Assembly (NCBI RefSeq): GCF_014697575.1
Contig: NZ_JACJSC010000043.1
Location: 1 to 49,368, forward strand
Length of the DNA stretch: 49,368 bases
Origin: Planktothrix sp. FACHB-1365
GTDB taxonomy: Bacteria; Cyanobacteriota; Cyanobacteriia; Cyanobacteriales; Microcoleaceae
Direction of reading: 5' to 3'
Both the position numbers and the translations under genes were made by a program. The stretch's first letter is position 1. The number at the start of each line of letters is the position of its first letter. Of the stretch, positions 1 to 9,274 are shown piece by piece. The notes under the pieces are model-generated. The model made no database searches and was not told the origin of the DNA. It saw only the letters and a program-made list of their open reading frames with translations.

Positions 1-103
1 ATAAAATTAATATTCTTTCTCTAATTTGAGCATTTTCATTTTCATTCATTTCTTTAAGTAATTTTCTTTTTTGCTCTTTAGACAGATGATTTTTGGCTGG
101 CAT
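1..103 (-). CDS. IS630-type transposase, N-terminal fragment (runs off window)
   Basis: The reading frame starts at an ATG on the minus strand (complement of 101-103) and is still open at the window edge. It encodes about 34 residues beginning MPAKNHLSKEQKRKLLKEMN, lysine-rich and helical. This resembles the amino-terminal helix-turn-helix segment of cyanobacterial IS630-family transposases, whose first ORF commonly begins with similar MPAKNHLS-type sequence. Only the start is visible, so whether the gene is intact is unknown. No strong ribosome-binding site is visible; a run of five C/G bases sits just upstream. Confidence 0.5.
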   Translation of the reverse strand, partial: MPAKNHLSKEQKRKLLKEMNENENAQIRERILIL

Positions 104-148
104 TGGGGGTTATATTCCTAAAAATACTTAATCTTTTATTATACAATC

Positions 149-167
149 AAGCTGCGTAGCAGCTTAT
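149..167. repeat. Short palindromic repeat, copy 1
   Basis: AAGCTGC-GTA-GCAGCTT followed by AT. Seven-base inverted arms flank a 3-base spacer. The identical 19-bp unit recurs at 13717-13735 beside a tnpB remnant. It lies in the gap between the IS630 fragment and the 3' end of the methyltransferase gene. It probably belongs to the small dispersed palindromes common in cyanobacterial intergenic DNA. Confidence 0.7.
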
Positions 168-227
168 AATCTTGAAGTGTTTGAAAATATTTTTTATCAG
201 TTGCATGATTCACTAAACTGGTTAAGC

Positions 228-1163
228 TCATCGTATAGACTCTCTCCTTTCGGCATTTTTCCGATCAAAAGCAATCCATTCATCTTTTGTCATCCGGCGA
301 ACATTTTGTATCCGTTGAAATGCCCAATTATTGTATTCCATATTCAGATCACAGCCCATCCACTGTCGATTGAGTTGTTCTGCAACCACGAGCGTTGTTC
401 CTGAACCTGAAAATGGATCAATCACTAAATCTCCTTCATTGGAAGACGCAAGAACTAACTTTCTTAATAGCTCTTCAGGTTTTTGTGTAGGGTGAGGTGT
501 TGTTTCACCCATGCCATTACAAGTAGTAGGAATCTCGATTACATCTTTAGGTTTTGCACCTTTAGGATTAGGTGTCCAATTATCACGTTTCTTCTTTGCT
601 CCTTTTCCGTAAGCACTCGTTTCTGCTTGTGGGTGAGAGGGATATTTCAACGTATGTGCGCCATAGGGAATTCGTACATCATCGATGTTAAGTTTAACTG
701 GATTAGATTTACGAAAATGAATAATACTTTCATGGGAACGTCCCCAATCACGACCTAAATTTGCTTTATTCTTGTAATGCCAAATTAACCAACGGCAACT
801 TTTGAAATACTTTGATGCTGGATGCTTTAGATCCGCTAAGATTTCAGAAAAACCACAAATGTAGAGAGAACCCGTTGATTTCAAAATACGGGAAACTTCA
901 CTGATCCATTGAAGCGACCAATCAATGTACTGCTCTTGATTCTCGAAATTATCCCAGTCAGCTTTCTTAATGTTGTAGGGCGGATCAGCAAAAACTAAAT
1001 CAATACTCTCAGAATCAAGGGATTTAAGCCAATCAATGGAATCACCTTGATAAAGTTGCCCATGAGGGTGTGAATATTGCAGTTGAAATGCTGTAGTTAA
1101 AGGTTTTGATGCTGGCTTCGTAATTCGCTGTGTTTCAACAATTTCTAGGGAAATTTGCGTCAT
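228..1163 (-). CDS. Site-specific DNA methyltransferase (N4-cytosine/N6-adenine type)
   Basis: Transfers a methyl group from S-adenosylmethionine to the exocyclic amine of adenine or cytosine in DNA. Counted from the upstream TTG start, the catalytic motif DPPYN is at residues 69-73 and the SAM-binding motif DPFSGSGTT is near residue 258, followed by a GCDLN acidic loop. The order catalytic motif first, SAM motif last, is that of the beta class, and about 310 residues is normal for this family. No restriction endonuclease is adjacent, so it may be an orphan enzyme that regulates or protects the element. I use the ATG at 1163; an in-frame TTG at 1190 has a better GAGGAA ribosome-binding site and would add nine residues. 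The recognition sequence cannot be read from the gene. Confidence 0.9.
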   Translation of the reverse strand: MTQISLEIVETQRITKPASKPLTTAFQLQYSHPHGQLYQGDSIDWLKSLDSESIDLVFADPPYNIKKADWDNFENQEQYIDWSLQWISEVSRILKSTGSLYICGFSEILADLKHPASKYFKSCRWLIWHYKNKANLGRDWGRSHESIIHFRKSNPVKLNIDDVRIPYGAHTLKYPSHPQAETSAYGKGAKKKRDNWTPNPKGAKPKDVIEIPTTCNGMGETTPHPTQKPEELLRKLVLASSNEGDLVIDPFSGSGTTLVVAEQLNRQWMGCDLNMEYNNWAFQRIQNVRRMTKDEWIAFDRKNAERRESIR

Positions 1164-1246
1164 ACCTATAGGCTGATCAGAACTGACCAATGTTAGTTAT
1201 TCCTCGCTATTCTGCTAACAACTAGGAACTGATTATCGAAAATTTT

Positions 1247-1275
1247 GGGTTTAAAACCCCTAAGTTCCACTTAGG
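1247..1275. repeat. Paired small hairpins upstream of tnpB (possible IS left end)
   Basis: Two adjacent inverted repeats: GGGTTT-A-AAACCC at 1247-1259, and CCTAAGT-TCC-ACTTAGG at 1259-1275 followed by a T-rich run. The second lies about 60 bp before the tnpB start. IS200/IS605-family ends carry subterminal hairpins recognised by TnpA, so this may be the left end of that element. It could equally be a transcription terminator. No tnpA is present. Confidence 0.45.
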
Positions 1276-1334
1276 CTTTTTATTCTATTCTAGTTTAGGG
1301 TATACTAAAGAAGTGATCGTGAGCAACAAAAACA

Positions 1335-2175
1335 ATGAAACTAAGGTATCAATATAGAATCTACCCAACAGACCAACAAAAGAGGCTAATGTCTCAATTG
1401 TTTGGTTGTTGTCGGGTAGTTTTTAACGATGCCTTGGCTTACTGTCAAGAACAATACCGTGCGGGTAACAAAAAACCTTCTAGCAGTGAACTCTCTAAAA
1501 GACTTACAGAACTCAAGAAAACCGAGGAAAAAGAATGGTTAACAGAAGTTTCCTCTGTTCCCTTGCAACAATCTTTGAGAGATTTGGAGCAATCTTACTG
1601 CAACTTTTTCAAATCCTGCAAAGGGCAGAGAAAAGGCAAGAAAGTTAAACCACCCAGATTCAAGAAACGTAAATGCAAGCAATCAGCTAGATTTACCGAT
1701 AATGGGTTTAAAATCTATCCTGACTCTAATTACATTCACTTGGCTAAAATTGGTGATATCAAAGTAATCTGGAGTAGAGAATTACCCGCAGTTCCTTCTA
1801 GTGTTACCCTAATCAAAGATAGTGCTGATAGATATTTTGTCAGCTTTGTGGTTGAGTTTAACCCCAAACAATTACCTGAAAACCAAAATTCCGTAGGAAT
1901 TGATTTAGGAATCACAGATTTTGCTACATTAAGCAACGGTGAGAAAATTAAATCTCCCCAACCTTTAAAGAAACAATTAAACCGTTTAAGGAAATTACAG
2001 CGTAATTTGTCAAGGAAACAAAAGGGTAGTAAAAGAAGGGCAGTTGCTAGAAAGAAATTAGCCAAACTTCACGCTAAAATTTCTGATACCCGAAATGATT
2101 TTTTACACAAACTGTCAACTAAGATTATTCGTGAAAATCAAACAATAGTCTTAGAAGATTTGAATGTGTCAGGGA
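1335..2175 (+). pseudogene. tnpB: TnpB-like RNA-guided nuclease, 3'-truncated by a group II intron
   Basis: TnpB proteins are RNA-guided RuvC nucleases of IS200/IS605-type elements. The frame begins MKLRYQYRIYPTDQQKRLM, the typical TnpB start. It keeps the RuvC-I aspartate in VGIDLGITDFATL and the RuvC-II glutamate in IVLEDLNVSG. Immediately after LNVSG the frame enters sequence beginning GTGCG, the consensus 5' end of a group II intron, and stops 29 bases later. The zinc finger, RuvC-III aspartate and 3' guide-RNA end are missing and are not found downstream of the intron remnant. The protein is therefore expected to be inactive as a nuclease. Confidence 0.85.
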
Positions 2176-3822
2176 GTGCGATTCGTTTCCGTCCAAATGG
2201 ATAGCCAAAAGCTTGAAGTGTAAACGGAGCAAGGTTATCAGCTTTTCGTATTAGCTGAGAATCAGAACCTTGACAACTTAGCAGCCATGTAGGTGAGAGT
2301 CTAGTCGAGCGAAAGCCGAGACAACTAGAGGCAAAAGCCAGAATCTCAAGTCCCACCACCCAGGTGCAGGGTTGAAAGCGCTACCCACGCCCAACGAACT
2401 AGCAATTCGTTGAGTAATTCGTGCAAGGGGTAGTCAAAGTGGAGGTAATCAAGGAACCTACCTTGAAATCCCTCCCAGCAAGAATCCATGAGCAGCGCAC
2501 AGCGAAGATGCTATTAACCATCGTGAACATTAACCAGTGTAATTAGGTTGTTACCCAAAAGGGTTAACACTGGGAGAGACAAAAAGTCCAAGGCTAGGGA
2601 GTTGGCGTTTTTCCTACCGACCAACAAGCACTTCCCATAAACCCGGTGGAAAGCATCGCTCTAAAGGTTCAAACAAATGATTGCTAGGAACGAATTAACC
2701 CATCTATGTCTCTCAGGAAGGTCGATGCCTGAGTAGGGAGCCAACCACATGACATAGGTAGGAGGGATTGAATCAGAAGCTAATGCCCTCTTGTAACGAG
2801 GGGGATATGCAGACAGATTCACAATGATTTGGAAGATAGAGTTGTAAGTCAGAGTACAAATGTCTAAAACAGAGTCAATTAAGACAACTGTGGAATGGAA
2901 GACAACCAACTGGCGCAAGCTGGAACGGGTAGTCTTTAAGCTCCAAAAGCGAATCTATCAAGCTTCTCAACGTGGAGACGTTAAGGCAGTCCGCAAGCTT
3001 CAGAAAACGTTAGTAGCAATACACGCCAGCATTTGTAAAAAACCAAAGTATGTACTAGATGCTGACATTTCCAAATGCTTCGACCGCATTAACCATGATG
3101 CACTACTGCACAAACTAAATACATTCCCCACCATGAGACGACTTATTAAGTCCTGGTTAAAAGCGGTGGTGGTGGATTGGAGCGGATACGCTAACCGCAA
3201 ACAAAAGAAAGAAACCAATCCTACACTTGAGGGAACGCCACAAGGGGGAGTAATTTCCCCACTACTGGCTAACATAGCCCTTCACGGCCTAGAAAATCGC
3301 CTACTACAGTATGTGGAAACCCTAGACCTTCGTAGTCCAGGTGGATACAAACTGTCGAAACAATGGAGACGTAGCACCCTTGGGGTAATACGTTACGCAG
3401 ATGACTTCGTAGTTTTACACGAAGATAAAGCCGTTGTCCAAAAGTGTATGCAAATCACAGCAGAATGGCTAAGGAGTATGGGTTTAGAATTGAAACCCGA
3501 AAAGACCCGTCTTTCACACACCCTGATTGAAGAAGGAGGCAAAGTAGGGTTCGACTTCCTTGGATTTACCATTAGACAATTCAAAGTAGGAAAGTATGTG
3601 GTTAAGCAAGGGTTTCAAACTATCATCACCCCATCCAAAGAGTCGCTCAAGGCACATACTCAAAAGATAGGAACCATCATTGAAGAACACAAGAGTCTTC
3701 CAAAAGAAGCTCTCATCTCCAAACTCAACCCAGTAATTAGGGGATGGTGCAACTATCACAAAAGCCAATGTAGCAAACTAACGTTTTCAAAGGCAGATAA
3801 CATCACCTATCAGCAAATGAAA
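2176..3822 (+). mobile_element. Degenerate group II intron (5' end intact, 3' end lost)
   Basis: The insertion begins GTGCGATTCG, matching the conserved GUGYG 5' splice-site consensus, and interrupts tnpB. The 680 bases before the reverse-transcriptase frame have no gene and fit the structured intron RNA domains I-IV. The encoded reverse transcriptase has a large internal deletion and loses similarity near base 3820. No domain V (a 34-nt hairpin normally placed after the reverse-transcriptase gene) is recognisable beyond it, so the intron should be unable to splice or move. Confidence 0.75.
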
Positions 3823-4218
3823 CTGGATGCAAGTTCAATCTTTAACTACACTGTTGATTTGCAAAGGTATAGAGAACTTATTGAAGGCAAGCAATCTTCA
3901 ATCTTGCAATTAGGATGTCTTTTTATCTCAATTAAAACGATACATGATTTAGCTCTGGAAGCAGCTATCTATAGTAGAACTAAGCAAACATTAGACTCGT
4001 TTACATTGGATTCGCTTGTTAAATCTATAAATGTGTACCAGAGTTCTTTATCTTCATTTTTTGTTTTTGATCTCATGATGAAGGGGGTAGGCTGTTCATG
4101 CCAAGAGTTTATTGATTTAGTGCGTGATGGCAAAAATACAGGTATGGCAAATACGCTAGAATTTTTGCCACCAAAATATTCTATAAAACTAACAATTACT
4201 GCTGGTGCTGAGGACTAA
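2860..4218 (+). pseudogene. Group II intron reverse transcriptase/maturase, deleted and chimeric
   Basis: The first 52 residues match the start of cyanobacterial intron-encoded proteins (residue 1 MSKTESIK, residues 28-52 rich in K/R). The sequence then jumps directly to the active-site motif VLDADISKCFD (aspartates 67 and 69). About 100 residues carrying RT motifs 0-2 are missing, with the in-frame junction near base 3016. The motif GTPQGGVISPLLANI (125-139), the catalytic YADD box (179-182) and the thumb remnant RGWCNYH follow. After residue about 322 the maturase pattern ends and a sequence of unknown origin continues to the stop. The frame stays open despite the losses, which suggests recent deletion or selection on the fused product. 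Activity as a reverse transcriptase is unlikely. Confidence 0.8.
3817..4218 (+). CDS. Hypothetical protein fused to the 3' end of the intron frame
   Basis: From the ATG at 3817, in frame with the reverse transcriptase, 133 residues follow that do not look like maturase: MKLDASSIFNYTVDLQRYRE onward, ending LTITAGAED. The composition is mixed helical, with a GVGCSCQEF segment. It could be an independent gene whose upstream part was overwritten by the intron, because the maturase homology stops almost exactly at this ATG. I do not recognise a family. A 65-residue gene starts 120 bp downstream on the same strand and may be its partner. Confidence 0.4.
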   Translation: MKLDASSIFNYTVDLQRYRELIEGKQSSILQLGCLFISIKTIHDLALEAAIYSRTKQTLDSFTLDSLVKSINVYQSSLSSFFVFDLMMKGVGCSCQEFIDLVRDGKNTGMANTLEFLPPKYSIKLTITAGAED

Positions 4219-4338
4219 CAGTTGCTTTGATTTTTAGGGTTAATTATTATAACCTACCTCCTAATTGAGATATGAACACACTCCATCAAACTCACGTTAT
4301 TATTAATTTAGACACCTTGAGTTAATAAAAGGATTGAT

Positions 4339-4536
4339 ATGAGTGACGATAACGAAGAGGATTACTTGAATATACGGTACGATGAAACAACTAAAGAATG
4401 GGTGGCTGAGTTTGAGAGTGTAACTTCAGATGGTACGAGGATGCCTAGGGCAATAATTTGTAAAACACAGGAGCAGTTAATCAAACAGGTGGGAAGGGTA
4501 ATAGCAGCCAAGTATAAGTATAAAACGATTGAGTAG
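4339..4536 (+). CDS. Small acidic hypothetical protein
   Basis: A 65-residue protein starting MSDDNEEDYLNIRYDETTKE, preceded by AAAAGGATTGAT, in which AAGGA can act as a ribosome-binding site. It combines a strand-rich N-terminal half with a helical C-terminal half (residues 44-58). The size and the layout resemble small antitoxin-like or HicB-like folds, but no diagnostic motif is visible. The only same-strand neighbour is the 133-residue unknown upstream. Function unknown. Confidence 0.45.
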   Translation: MSDDNEEDYLNIRYDETTKEWVAEFESVTSDGTRMPRAIICKTQEQLIKQVGRVIAAKYKYKTIE

Positions 4537-4578
4537 CTACCTTTTTTATTCAGAAATTCTCTAGTTTTTTAAGGTTCT

Positions 4579-4613
4579 GCGATGCGCGAGCAGGCGCGGA
4601 AGCGCGCCATCGC
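4579..4613. repeat. GC-rich imperfect palindrome in AT-rich gap
   Basis: GCGATG..CGCG at the left pairs with CGCGCCATCGC at the right, with one bulge, around a GC-rich loop. It lies between two convergent genes (stops at 4536 and 4666) and could terminate transcription, although no long T run follows. It also resembles dispersed cyanobacterial palindromes. Confidence 0.55.
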
Positions 4614-4665
4614 TTAACTCCATCTTTAATTTAATCTTGCATTACCTCTGATGCGGAATAGGCGA

Positions 4666-5082
4666 TTAAGGATGCAATAGGGAATTGTTTTTAAGTTCCA
4701 CTAAACAGTCTTCTAAAGACAAACCCCGTTTGATTTCCCACCATTGCCCCGTATGTCTCATGTAGGCAATATTAAAACAATCTGGCTCAACATATTCTAA
4801 ACGGGCAGACCGGGACTCAAAAGATGGGGAAATCGCCATCGGACTCGGACAATTATAAGTTGAGCAAAGGTAAAAATAGTTGCGATACCACTTACAAAAG
4901 ATGTCCACTCGATAGTTTAAATTAGAGTTGGTGGGTGGAGACTCGATATATTTGGGCTTGAATTCTGTTTCAATTAACTCATTGCACTTTTGTTCAACTA
5001 ATTGTTTCTCGCTCTCAGGAACTTTAGGTTTAGGCTGTTTGAGAGGAGAACGAATCCAACGTTTTCCAGCTTTTTTTGCCAT
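4666..5082 (-). CDS. Hypothetical protein, possibly DUF3024-like
   Basis: A 138-residue protein. The first 40 residues are basic and proline/lysine-rich (MAKKAGKRWIRSPLKQPKPK). The rest has aromatic strands (FCKWYRNYFYLC, FNIAYMRHTGQWWEI) ending in a helix SLEDCLVELKNN. The pattern of an RY(W) strand, an acidic arginine strand and a final W-x-x-Y/I strand recalls DUF3024 proteins of cyanobacteria, but the match is weak. It is transcribed in the same direction as the rep gene upstream, 126 bp away, and may be co-transcribed with it. Function unknown. Confidence 0.5.
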   Translation of the reverse strand: MAKKAGKRWIRSPLKQPKPKVPESEKQLVEQKCNELIETEFKPKYIESPPTNSNLNYRVDIFCKWYRNYFYLCSTYNCPSPMAISPSFESRSARLEYVEPDCFNIAYMRHTGQWWEIKRGLSLEDCLVELKNNSLLHP

Positions 5083-5208
5083 TAGATAATCTCCTAGATT
5101 AAAGTTGATTTTTCAATCGTTTCTAAACTCTGCTATTTTTACCCCTACTATCTGTCTCAATTTTACAATATATTCTGCATTTCCTAATTTAGCTTATAGT
5201 AGGCTTAG

Positions 5209-8200
5209 TCAAGCTGTAACAGCCACTTCCAATAAAAAGAACGATTTCAAAACCTCCTGAATCTCAATAGGTAATACACGGACTAATACCCTAAATAACT
5301 GGCACAAAGTAGATAGGGGAGTGTTAGCTAAAATCAATCTCAATGGCTTAATCCTGTAAACCTTAGTAATAGTCATTAAATCACGAACCACCTCAATTGT
5401 ACTTTCCGTCGCCGTTATTGTTTCGGATTCTAAAGTTTGAGTAACCGCAGGGAGATAAACTTGCGCCATCCATTTGAGTTCTTCTGGTAAATCCAAAAGT
5501 TTAGTTTTGCTATTAATAGCTTCTAATAACAAAATTAAAGTTTTCTTGACTTGCTTAAACCCCCCTAATGATGAACACAATTGACTAATTCGCCCTTGTG
5601 TAACCCCCACAACTTCAGCAACTTGATCAATCGTTGTTTTCTTGCCACCTTCTATTAAATCCCACATAGTGGCTATAATTCCTCGTTCAATTTGTATCCC
5701 TTTCGAGGCGGCTTCCGGTGCATAATCATAAACTTCTTCAACAGTAACCGTTGCACCTGGAAATGCTAAACGTAACTGTAATACCGCAGCATTATCTAAA
5801 TCAGCCAAATGATAGACGTGCAATTGTTCATTCTGTCTCAAATGAGCGCGAAGTCGAGCATCTGCTTGAATCAGTTCAGCCCAAATTTTACGATATACCC
5901 AGGCTCCATATTCTCCTGTTAATTGAGTTGGCTTTCTTGACTGTCCTGTGAGGGCTTGCCATTGAGCCGCAAGTTGTCCTAAATTGGGAATGGGTAAACC
6001 AACATTTAAAAGAATTTGAGTATTAAGAAACTGATTAGAACCCCTTGTATCTCGATGCCAATAACCAAATTTTTCTAAAATAGTATCGAGTAAAGGTTGA
6101 TAGTCTTCTGTAACTGCCTTATGATCATTAACAGCAACTCGTTGACCTTGATGACGATGGGCGATCGCCTCTACAGCTAATTTAATTCTATCTTGTTGGG
6201 TTTGGCGTCGTTGTTTTCCACAATGTCCTAATCCTCGAATAATATGAATTTGTAAATTAGGAATGGGTTGTTGACGTTGGCGAATTTGTAAGATCTGTGT
6301 CGAAGCGATCTTGAGATTTCGGGCTAAATCTTCTTTCGTTTGAGTCGCATCCAGAAAAATTCTAAATCCAAAGGATTTAACAATCTCTAAGTGACGTTTC
6401 CAAGGTTGGGTAATGGTTAAGGTATTACCAACAACTTGTAAACTAATTTTTCGATTTCCACAGAGAGCATTAACAAGGGGAGCTATCCAATTAAGGATCA
6501 GATTTTCTTCAATAACTTGCTGCTTTTCCTGCGGAGTCATTGTCCCATTTAACAATTTATCCAAGTTATGTCCTAACAAACGATAGCATTCTTGTTTGAG
6601 GTCGTGAAGAGAGGGAATTTCCCAATCTTCACCGATAATATGGGTAGCAACAGGTTCACCATCAATCATTTCATAGTGATAACGAGGTCGTCCCCAAACA
6701 TCCTGGGTTTTTAACCAATCGTCTGCATACAATTCCCAAATTTTATCGTTAATTTCTTCCGGTGTGGGTAATACTTTCATCAACTCAAAATGGCTCATTC
6801 CATAGCGTTTATTTTGAGGAGATAAATTTTTAATCGCTTGATAAACAGAACTTAAAATAGGACGTAATGCTTTAAAGATACGGAGATCTTTTGCAAATTG
6901 TAGTTTTCCCGCCGTTCTCTCAATATCTGCCAAGGTTACACTCACGGTTTGAGTGGGATGTAAGTTAACTCCTGACTCCTCAATAATGCCAATGTCAGTT
7001 TCGGCTGGTTTTGACATTGAGTGAATGTCAGCCCGAATTAACCGTTCATGGCTTAAGGTTTCCCGTCGTTGATTTAAGAAACTGCACCCATGTAAGTGAG
7101 GACAACTTTGGCAGATGGGAGAATCCTGACCGCCAAAAACAGTTAAATTCCGTTGTGCTGTCAGTTCAAACGTGCGAGTTTCAGGACAGTTCGTGGGAAT
7201 AGTAGGGGCTTGATGTTGTTTAGAAAATTTCCAACGTTCTAAGAAGGGATTTCCCATTGCTGTTTTGCGAGTGATGTCTTGAATTAATCCTTCGTGTCTC
7301 GCTTCAAGATCAATATAATTTTGCTCAAGGGTAATATTAGTAGGATTTCGATGGTCAGGGGAAAGATAAAAAATCCGAGTTTTATTATCTTTATTGTTTG
7401 GGTCAATGTCAAAAGTCGATAAATTGATTTGCCCTGCATCATAAGATTTTCCGTAACCTGGAGGAGTGGAATCTTTGATGGTTTGATAACCCTTATTGTA
7501 TGCTTCTTTAAGGAGTGTTAGACGTTGCCCTGCTTCAAACCGAATACTGGGTGAACCGATTTGTAACCAATCCTCAAACTCAGGTAATTCTCCGGGTTTG
7601 TAGTTAATTTGAGAAAATTTGGGTGGCTGCCATTTAACTATGGCGCTAGTAGAAACGGGTAATTTTGCCTCTGGATTTTGGGAAGGATTTTTAGGGAGTT
7701 GCGGTGCAAATCCTTGTGTTACCGAAGGTTTCTTGAAAACTTTGGTAAAAAAAGTTTTGAGGGTTTGGGTTAACTCAGTTTTGAGTTGAGGTAGTTTAAA
7801 CCGATTTTCCCACTCAGTAGCAGAGATGAAGGCATTTTCACCGGAGGCTATTCTTTCTTTCCCTACTGTGACATCCCATTCCGAGTAAGGGATAATTTCT
7901 GTGGCGGTATCTGGGGTAATTTCATCAACATCAGGATGTTGTTTGGTTTCTTGACCCCACCACTCAACCCATAAAAAGTAACCCCAAGATTGCAGGAGTT
8001 GATAAAGATGCCGATACTGTCTCAGGACATGGGGATTATTTTTAGCACCTCCATCAGGAGTCAGAATGATTCGTTGGGGTTGGAAAATTTCAAGGTAACA
8101 ATTAAGCAATTGAGGACTGCTGGTAAATTGTCCTCCGGTGGCACCCAAATAGTTTTGATGTCTGCGGTGAGCAGCAATCCAAGGTTTGAGAATTCCTTCA

Positions 8201-8925
8201 GCGAGTCGAATATCCCGTTGTTGGGGATTAACCCAGACACACTGTAGGGGAAGTTCACCCGTTTCCTGAAGGTGGGAGGTCACAGCATGGGAACGATTAC
8301 GATTTTGAGGAGAAAGTAACCATCGATATTTGCTGTTTACGGTATCTCGAAGCCGAATTTGACCGCCAATAATTAATCCTTCTGGGTTAAAGATGGGGCA
8401 GAAGTAACCTTGATGTTTAACGGTTAGATGTCGTCCGTCTACCGCCATACCAGGAAGTTGAGGGGAGACGGGTTCGTTGAGTTTGACTGTTGGAGAAACG
8501 GAACGAAACATTCCTCGGCGAATTTGTTCAGGGGATAACCCTCGACGTTCTAAGTCTTTTCGGTCATCGGGGTGAAGACTAAGTTGGTTCAGGAGTTGTC
8601 GGAAGTTGCGATCTCGCTGTTGCATCGACAAACTTTCTGCAATCCCTTGTTTAATGGCAAGTCGTTCTAATGAGCGTTCTTCGGCTTGTTGGCGTCGGAG
8701 TATTTTGTCTTCTGGGGTTAACTCGCCAGGACGTAGGGGTACATATTTTCCCCATAACCCGCCTTGAGAAAGTCCGAGAAACCGCCAACCGTCAAGGTCA
8801 ACCGTGTTGTTCATGCACAACACCAGGTCACTATCGGGGAGGATACGACACTTGCCTTTGATGTCGTTACAAATCGGGCAGGGGTTAGACCGTTTACTAG
8901 AAATGAATTTAGCCAAAGAATTCAC
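5209..8925 (-). CDS. Plasmid replication protein, CyRepA1-type (DUF3854 plus helicase-like core)
   Basis: A 1238-residue protein with the layout of the large CyRepA1 replication initiators of cyanobacterial plasmids. In order: an N-terminal cysteine cluster (C16, C19, C26, C37) like a primase zinc ribbon; a DUF3854/Toprim-like region (about 150-350) with RIILTPDGGAK near 285; a Walker A motif TPPGYGKS near 487; a second cysteine cluster (near 578-611) resembling the Fe-S cluster of XPD-type helicases; a Walker B-like IIEES near 645; and a C-terminal helix-turn-helix (about 1090-1125). It should act at an origin, and repeated iteron-like sites lie just upstream of its start and once inside the gene. 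The start is GTG at 8925 with AGGGGG abutting it. It is presumably the main initiator of this replicon. Confidence 0.88.
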   Translation of the reverse strand: MNSLAKFISSKRSNPCPICNDIKGKCRILPDSDLVLCMNNTVDLDGWRFLGLSQGGLWGKYVPLRPGELTPEDKILRRQQAEERSLERLAIKQGIAESLSMQQRDRNFRQLLNQLSLHPDDRKDLERRGLSPEQIRRGMFRSVSPTVKLNEPVSPQLPGMAVDGRHLTVKHQGYFCPIFNPEGLIIGGQIRLRDTVNSKYRWLLSPQNRNRSHAVTSHLQETGELPLQCVWVNPQQRDIRLAEGILKPWIAAHRRHQNYLGATGGQFTSSPQLLNCYLEIFQPQRIILTPDGGAKNNPHVLRQYRHLYQLLQSWGYFLWVEWWGQETKQHPDVDEITPDTATEIIPYSEWDVTVGKERIASGENAFISATEWENRFKLPQLKTELTQTLKTFFTKVFKKPSVTQGFAPQLPKNPSQNPEAKLPVSTSAIVKWQPPKFSQINYKPGELPEFEDWLQIGSPSIRFEAGQRLTLLKEAYNKGYQTIKDSTPPGYGKSYDAGQINLSTFDIDPNNKDNKTRIFYLSPDHRNPTNITLEQNYIDLEARHEGLIQDITRKTAMGNPFLERWKFSKQHQAPTIPTNCPETRTFELTAQRNLTVFGGQDSPICQSCPHLHGCSFLNQRRETLSHERLIRADIHSMSKPAETDIGIIEESGVNLHPTQTVSVTLADIERTAGKLQFAKDLRIFKALRPILSSVYQAIKNLSPQNKRYGMSHFELMKVLPTPEEINDKIWELYADDWLKTQDVWGRPRYHYEMIDGEPVATHIIGEDWEIPSLHDLKQECYRLLGHNLDKLLNGTMTPQEKQQVIEENLILNWIAPLVNALCGNRKISLQVVGNTLTITQPWKRHLEIVKSFGFRIFLDATQTKEDLARNLKIASTQILQIRQRQQPIPNLQIHIIRGLGHCGKQRRQTQQDRIKLAVEAIAHRHQGQRVAVNDHKAVTEDYQPLLDTILEKFGYWHRDTRGSNQFLNTQILLNVGLPIPNLGQLAAQWQALTGQSRKPTQLTGEYGAWVYRKIWAELIQADARLRAHLRQNEQLHVYHLADLDNAAVLQLRLAFPGATVTVEEVYDYAPEAASKGIQIERGIIATMWDLIEGGKKTTIDQVAEVVGVTQGRISQLCSSLGGFKQVKKTLILLLEAINSKTKLLDLPEELKWMAQVYLPAVTQTLESETITATESTIEVVRDLMTITKVYRIKPLRLILANTPLSTLCQLFRVLVRVLPIEIQEVLKSFFLLEVAVTA
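8279..8292. repeat. Iteron copy inside the rep gene
   Basis: GTCACAGCATGGGA, identical over 14 bases to the iterons at 9176-9232, lies in the rep coding sequence about 630 bp inside its start. It could be a secondary Rep-binding site used for handcuffing or autoregulation, or a chance of codon use. The exact 14-base identity makes chance unlikely. Confidence 0.7.
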
Positions 8926-9105
8926 CCCCTAGAAGCGTTGTTTTGGATGAGTCAGGGTGTTTTGAGGGTTGAGCAGCTAAGGGGCGTTGATGGCGTTTAA
9001 ACAGCCTGTAGTGGGTTGAGTAACGTTTCATAACGAGACTGGGAATTGAGTTTTCCCATACTACCGCCCTGCTTTTTTTGGCTTTTTTACCTCGTGTGGA
9101 TCAAG

Positions 9106-9122
9106 ACTGATCAAACTGATCA
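9106..9122. repeat. ACTGATCA direct repeats
   Basis: Two copies of ACTGATCA at 9106-9113 and 9115-9122, spaced 9 bp, preceded by a partial GGATCAAG. Each contains the TGATCA palindrome. They lie about 190 bp upstream of the rep start, where an operator or a helical-phase binding site would be expected. Confidence 0.6.
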
Positions 9123-9175
9123 GGCTTGTAACCATCGCTGAAACCCTTACTGTATAAAGGTTTAAAATTTTTCAG

Positions 9176-9232
9176 GTCACAGCATGGGAGGATAAAGTCA
9201 CAGCATGGGAGGATAAAGTCACAGCATGGGAG
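9176..9232. repeat. Tandem iterons, three copies
   Basis: GTCACAGCATGGGAG occurs at 9176-9190, 9197-9211 and 9218-9232 with an exact 21-bp period; the spacer GATAAA is identical between copies. The period of two helical turns puts all copies on the same DNA face, as in Rep-binding iterons. Further copies are at 9375-9389 (one mismatch) and inside rep at 8279-8292. Confidence 0.85.
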
Positions 9233-9274
9233 AATTTAGAAGATGCAAAAAACGTGCTAAAACCATATAAATCA

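Noticed and set aside
2860-4218. Reverse transcriptase as the DGR enzyme for the variable gene at 17632
   Set aside because: Its motifs (VLDADISKCFD, GTPQGGVISP, YADD, thumb remnant) and its place inside an intron are those of a group II intron maturase, and the finger motifs are deleted. It is also 13 kb away, with no template repeat near it.
5751-5951. Small plus-strand frames within the rep gene
   Set aside because: They mirror the rep codons and show no protein-like composition; rep motifs are clear on the other strand.
9176-9232. 21-bp repeats as a CRISPR or CDS repeat
   Set aside because: Spacers are only 6 bases and identical. Position next to rep fits iterons much better.
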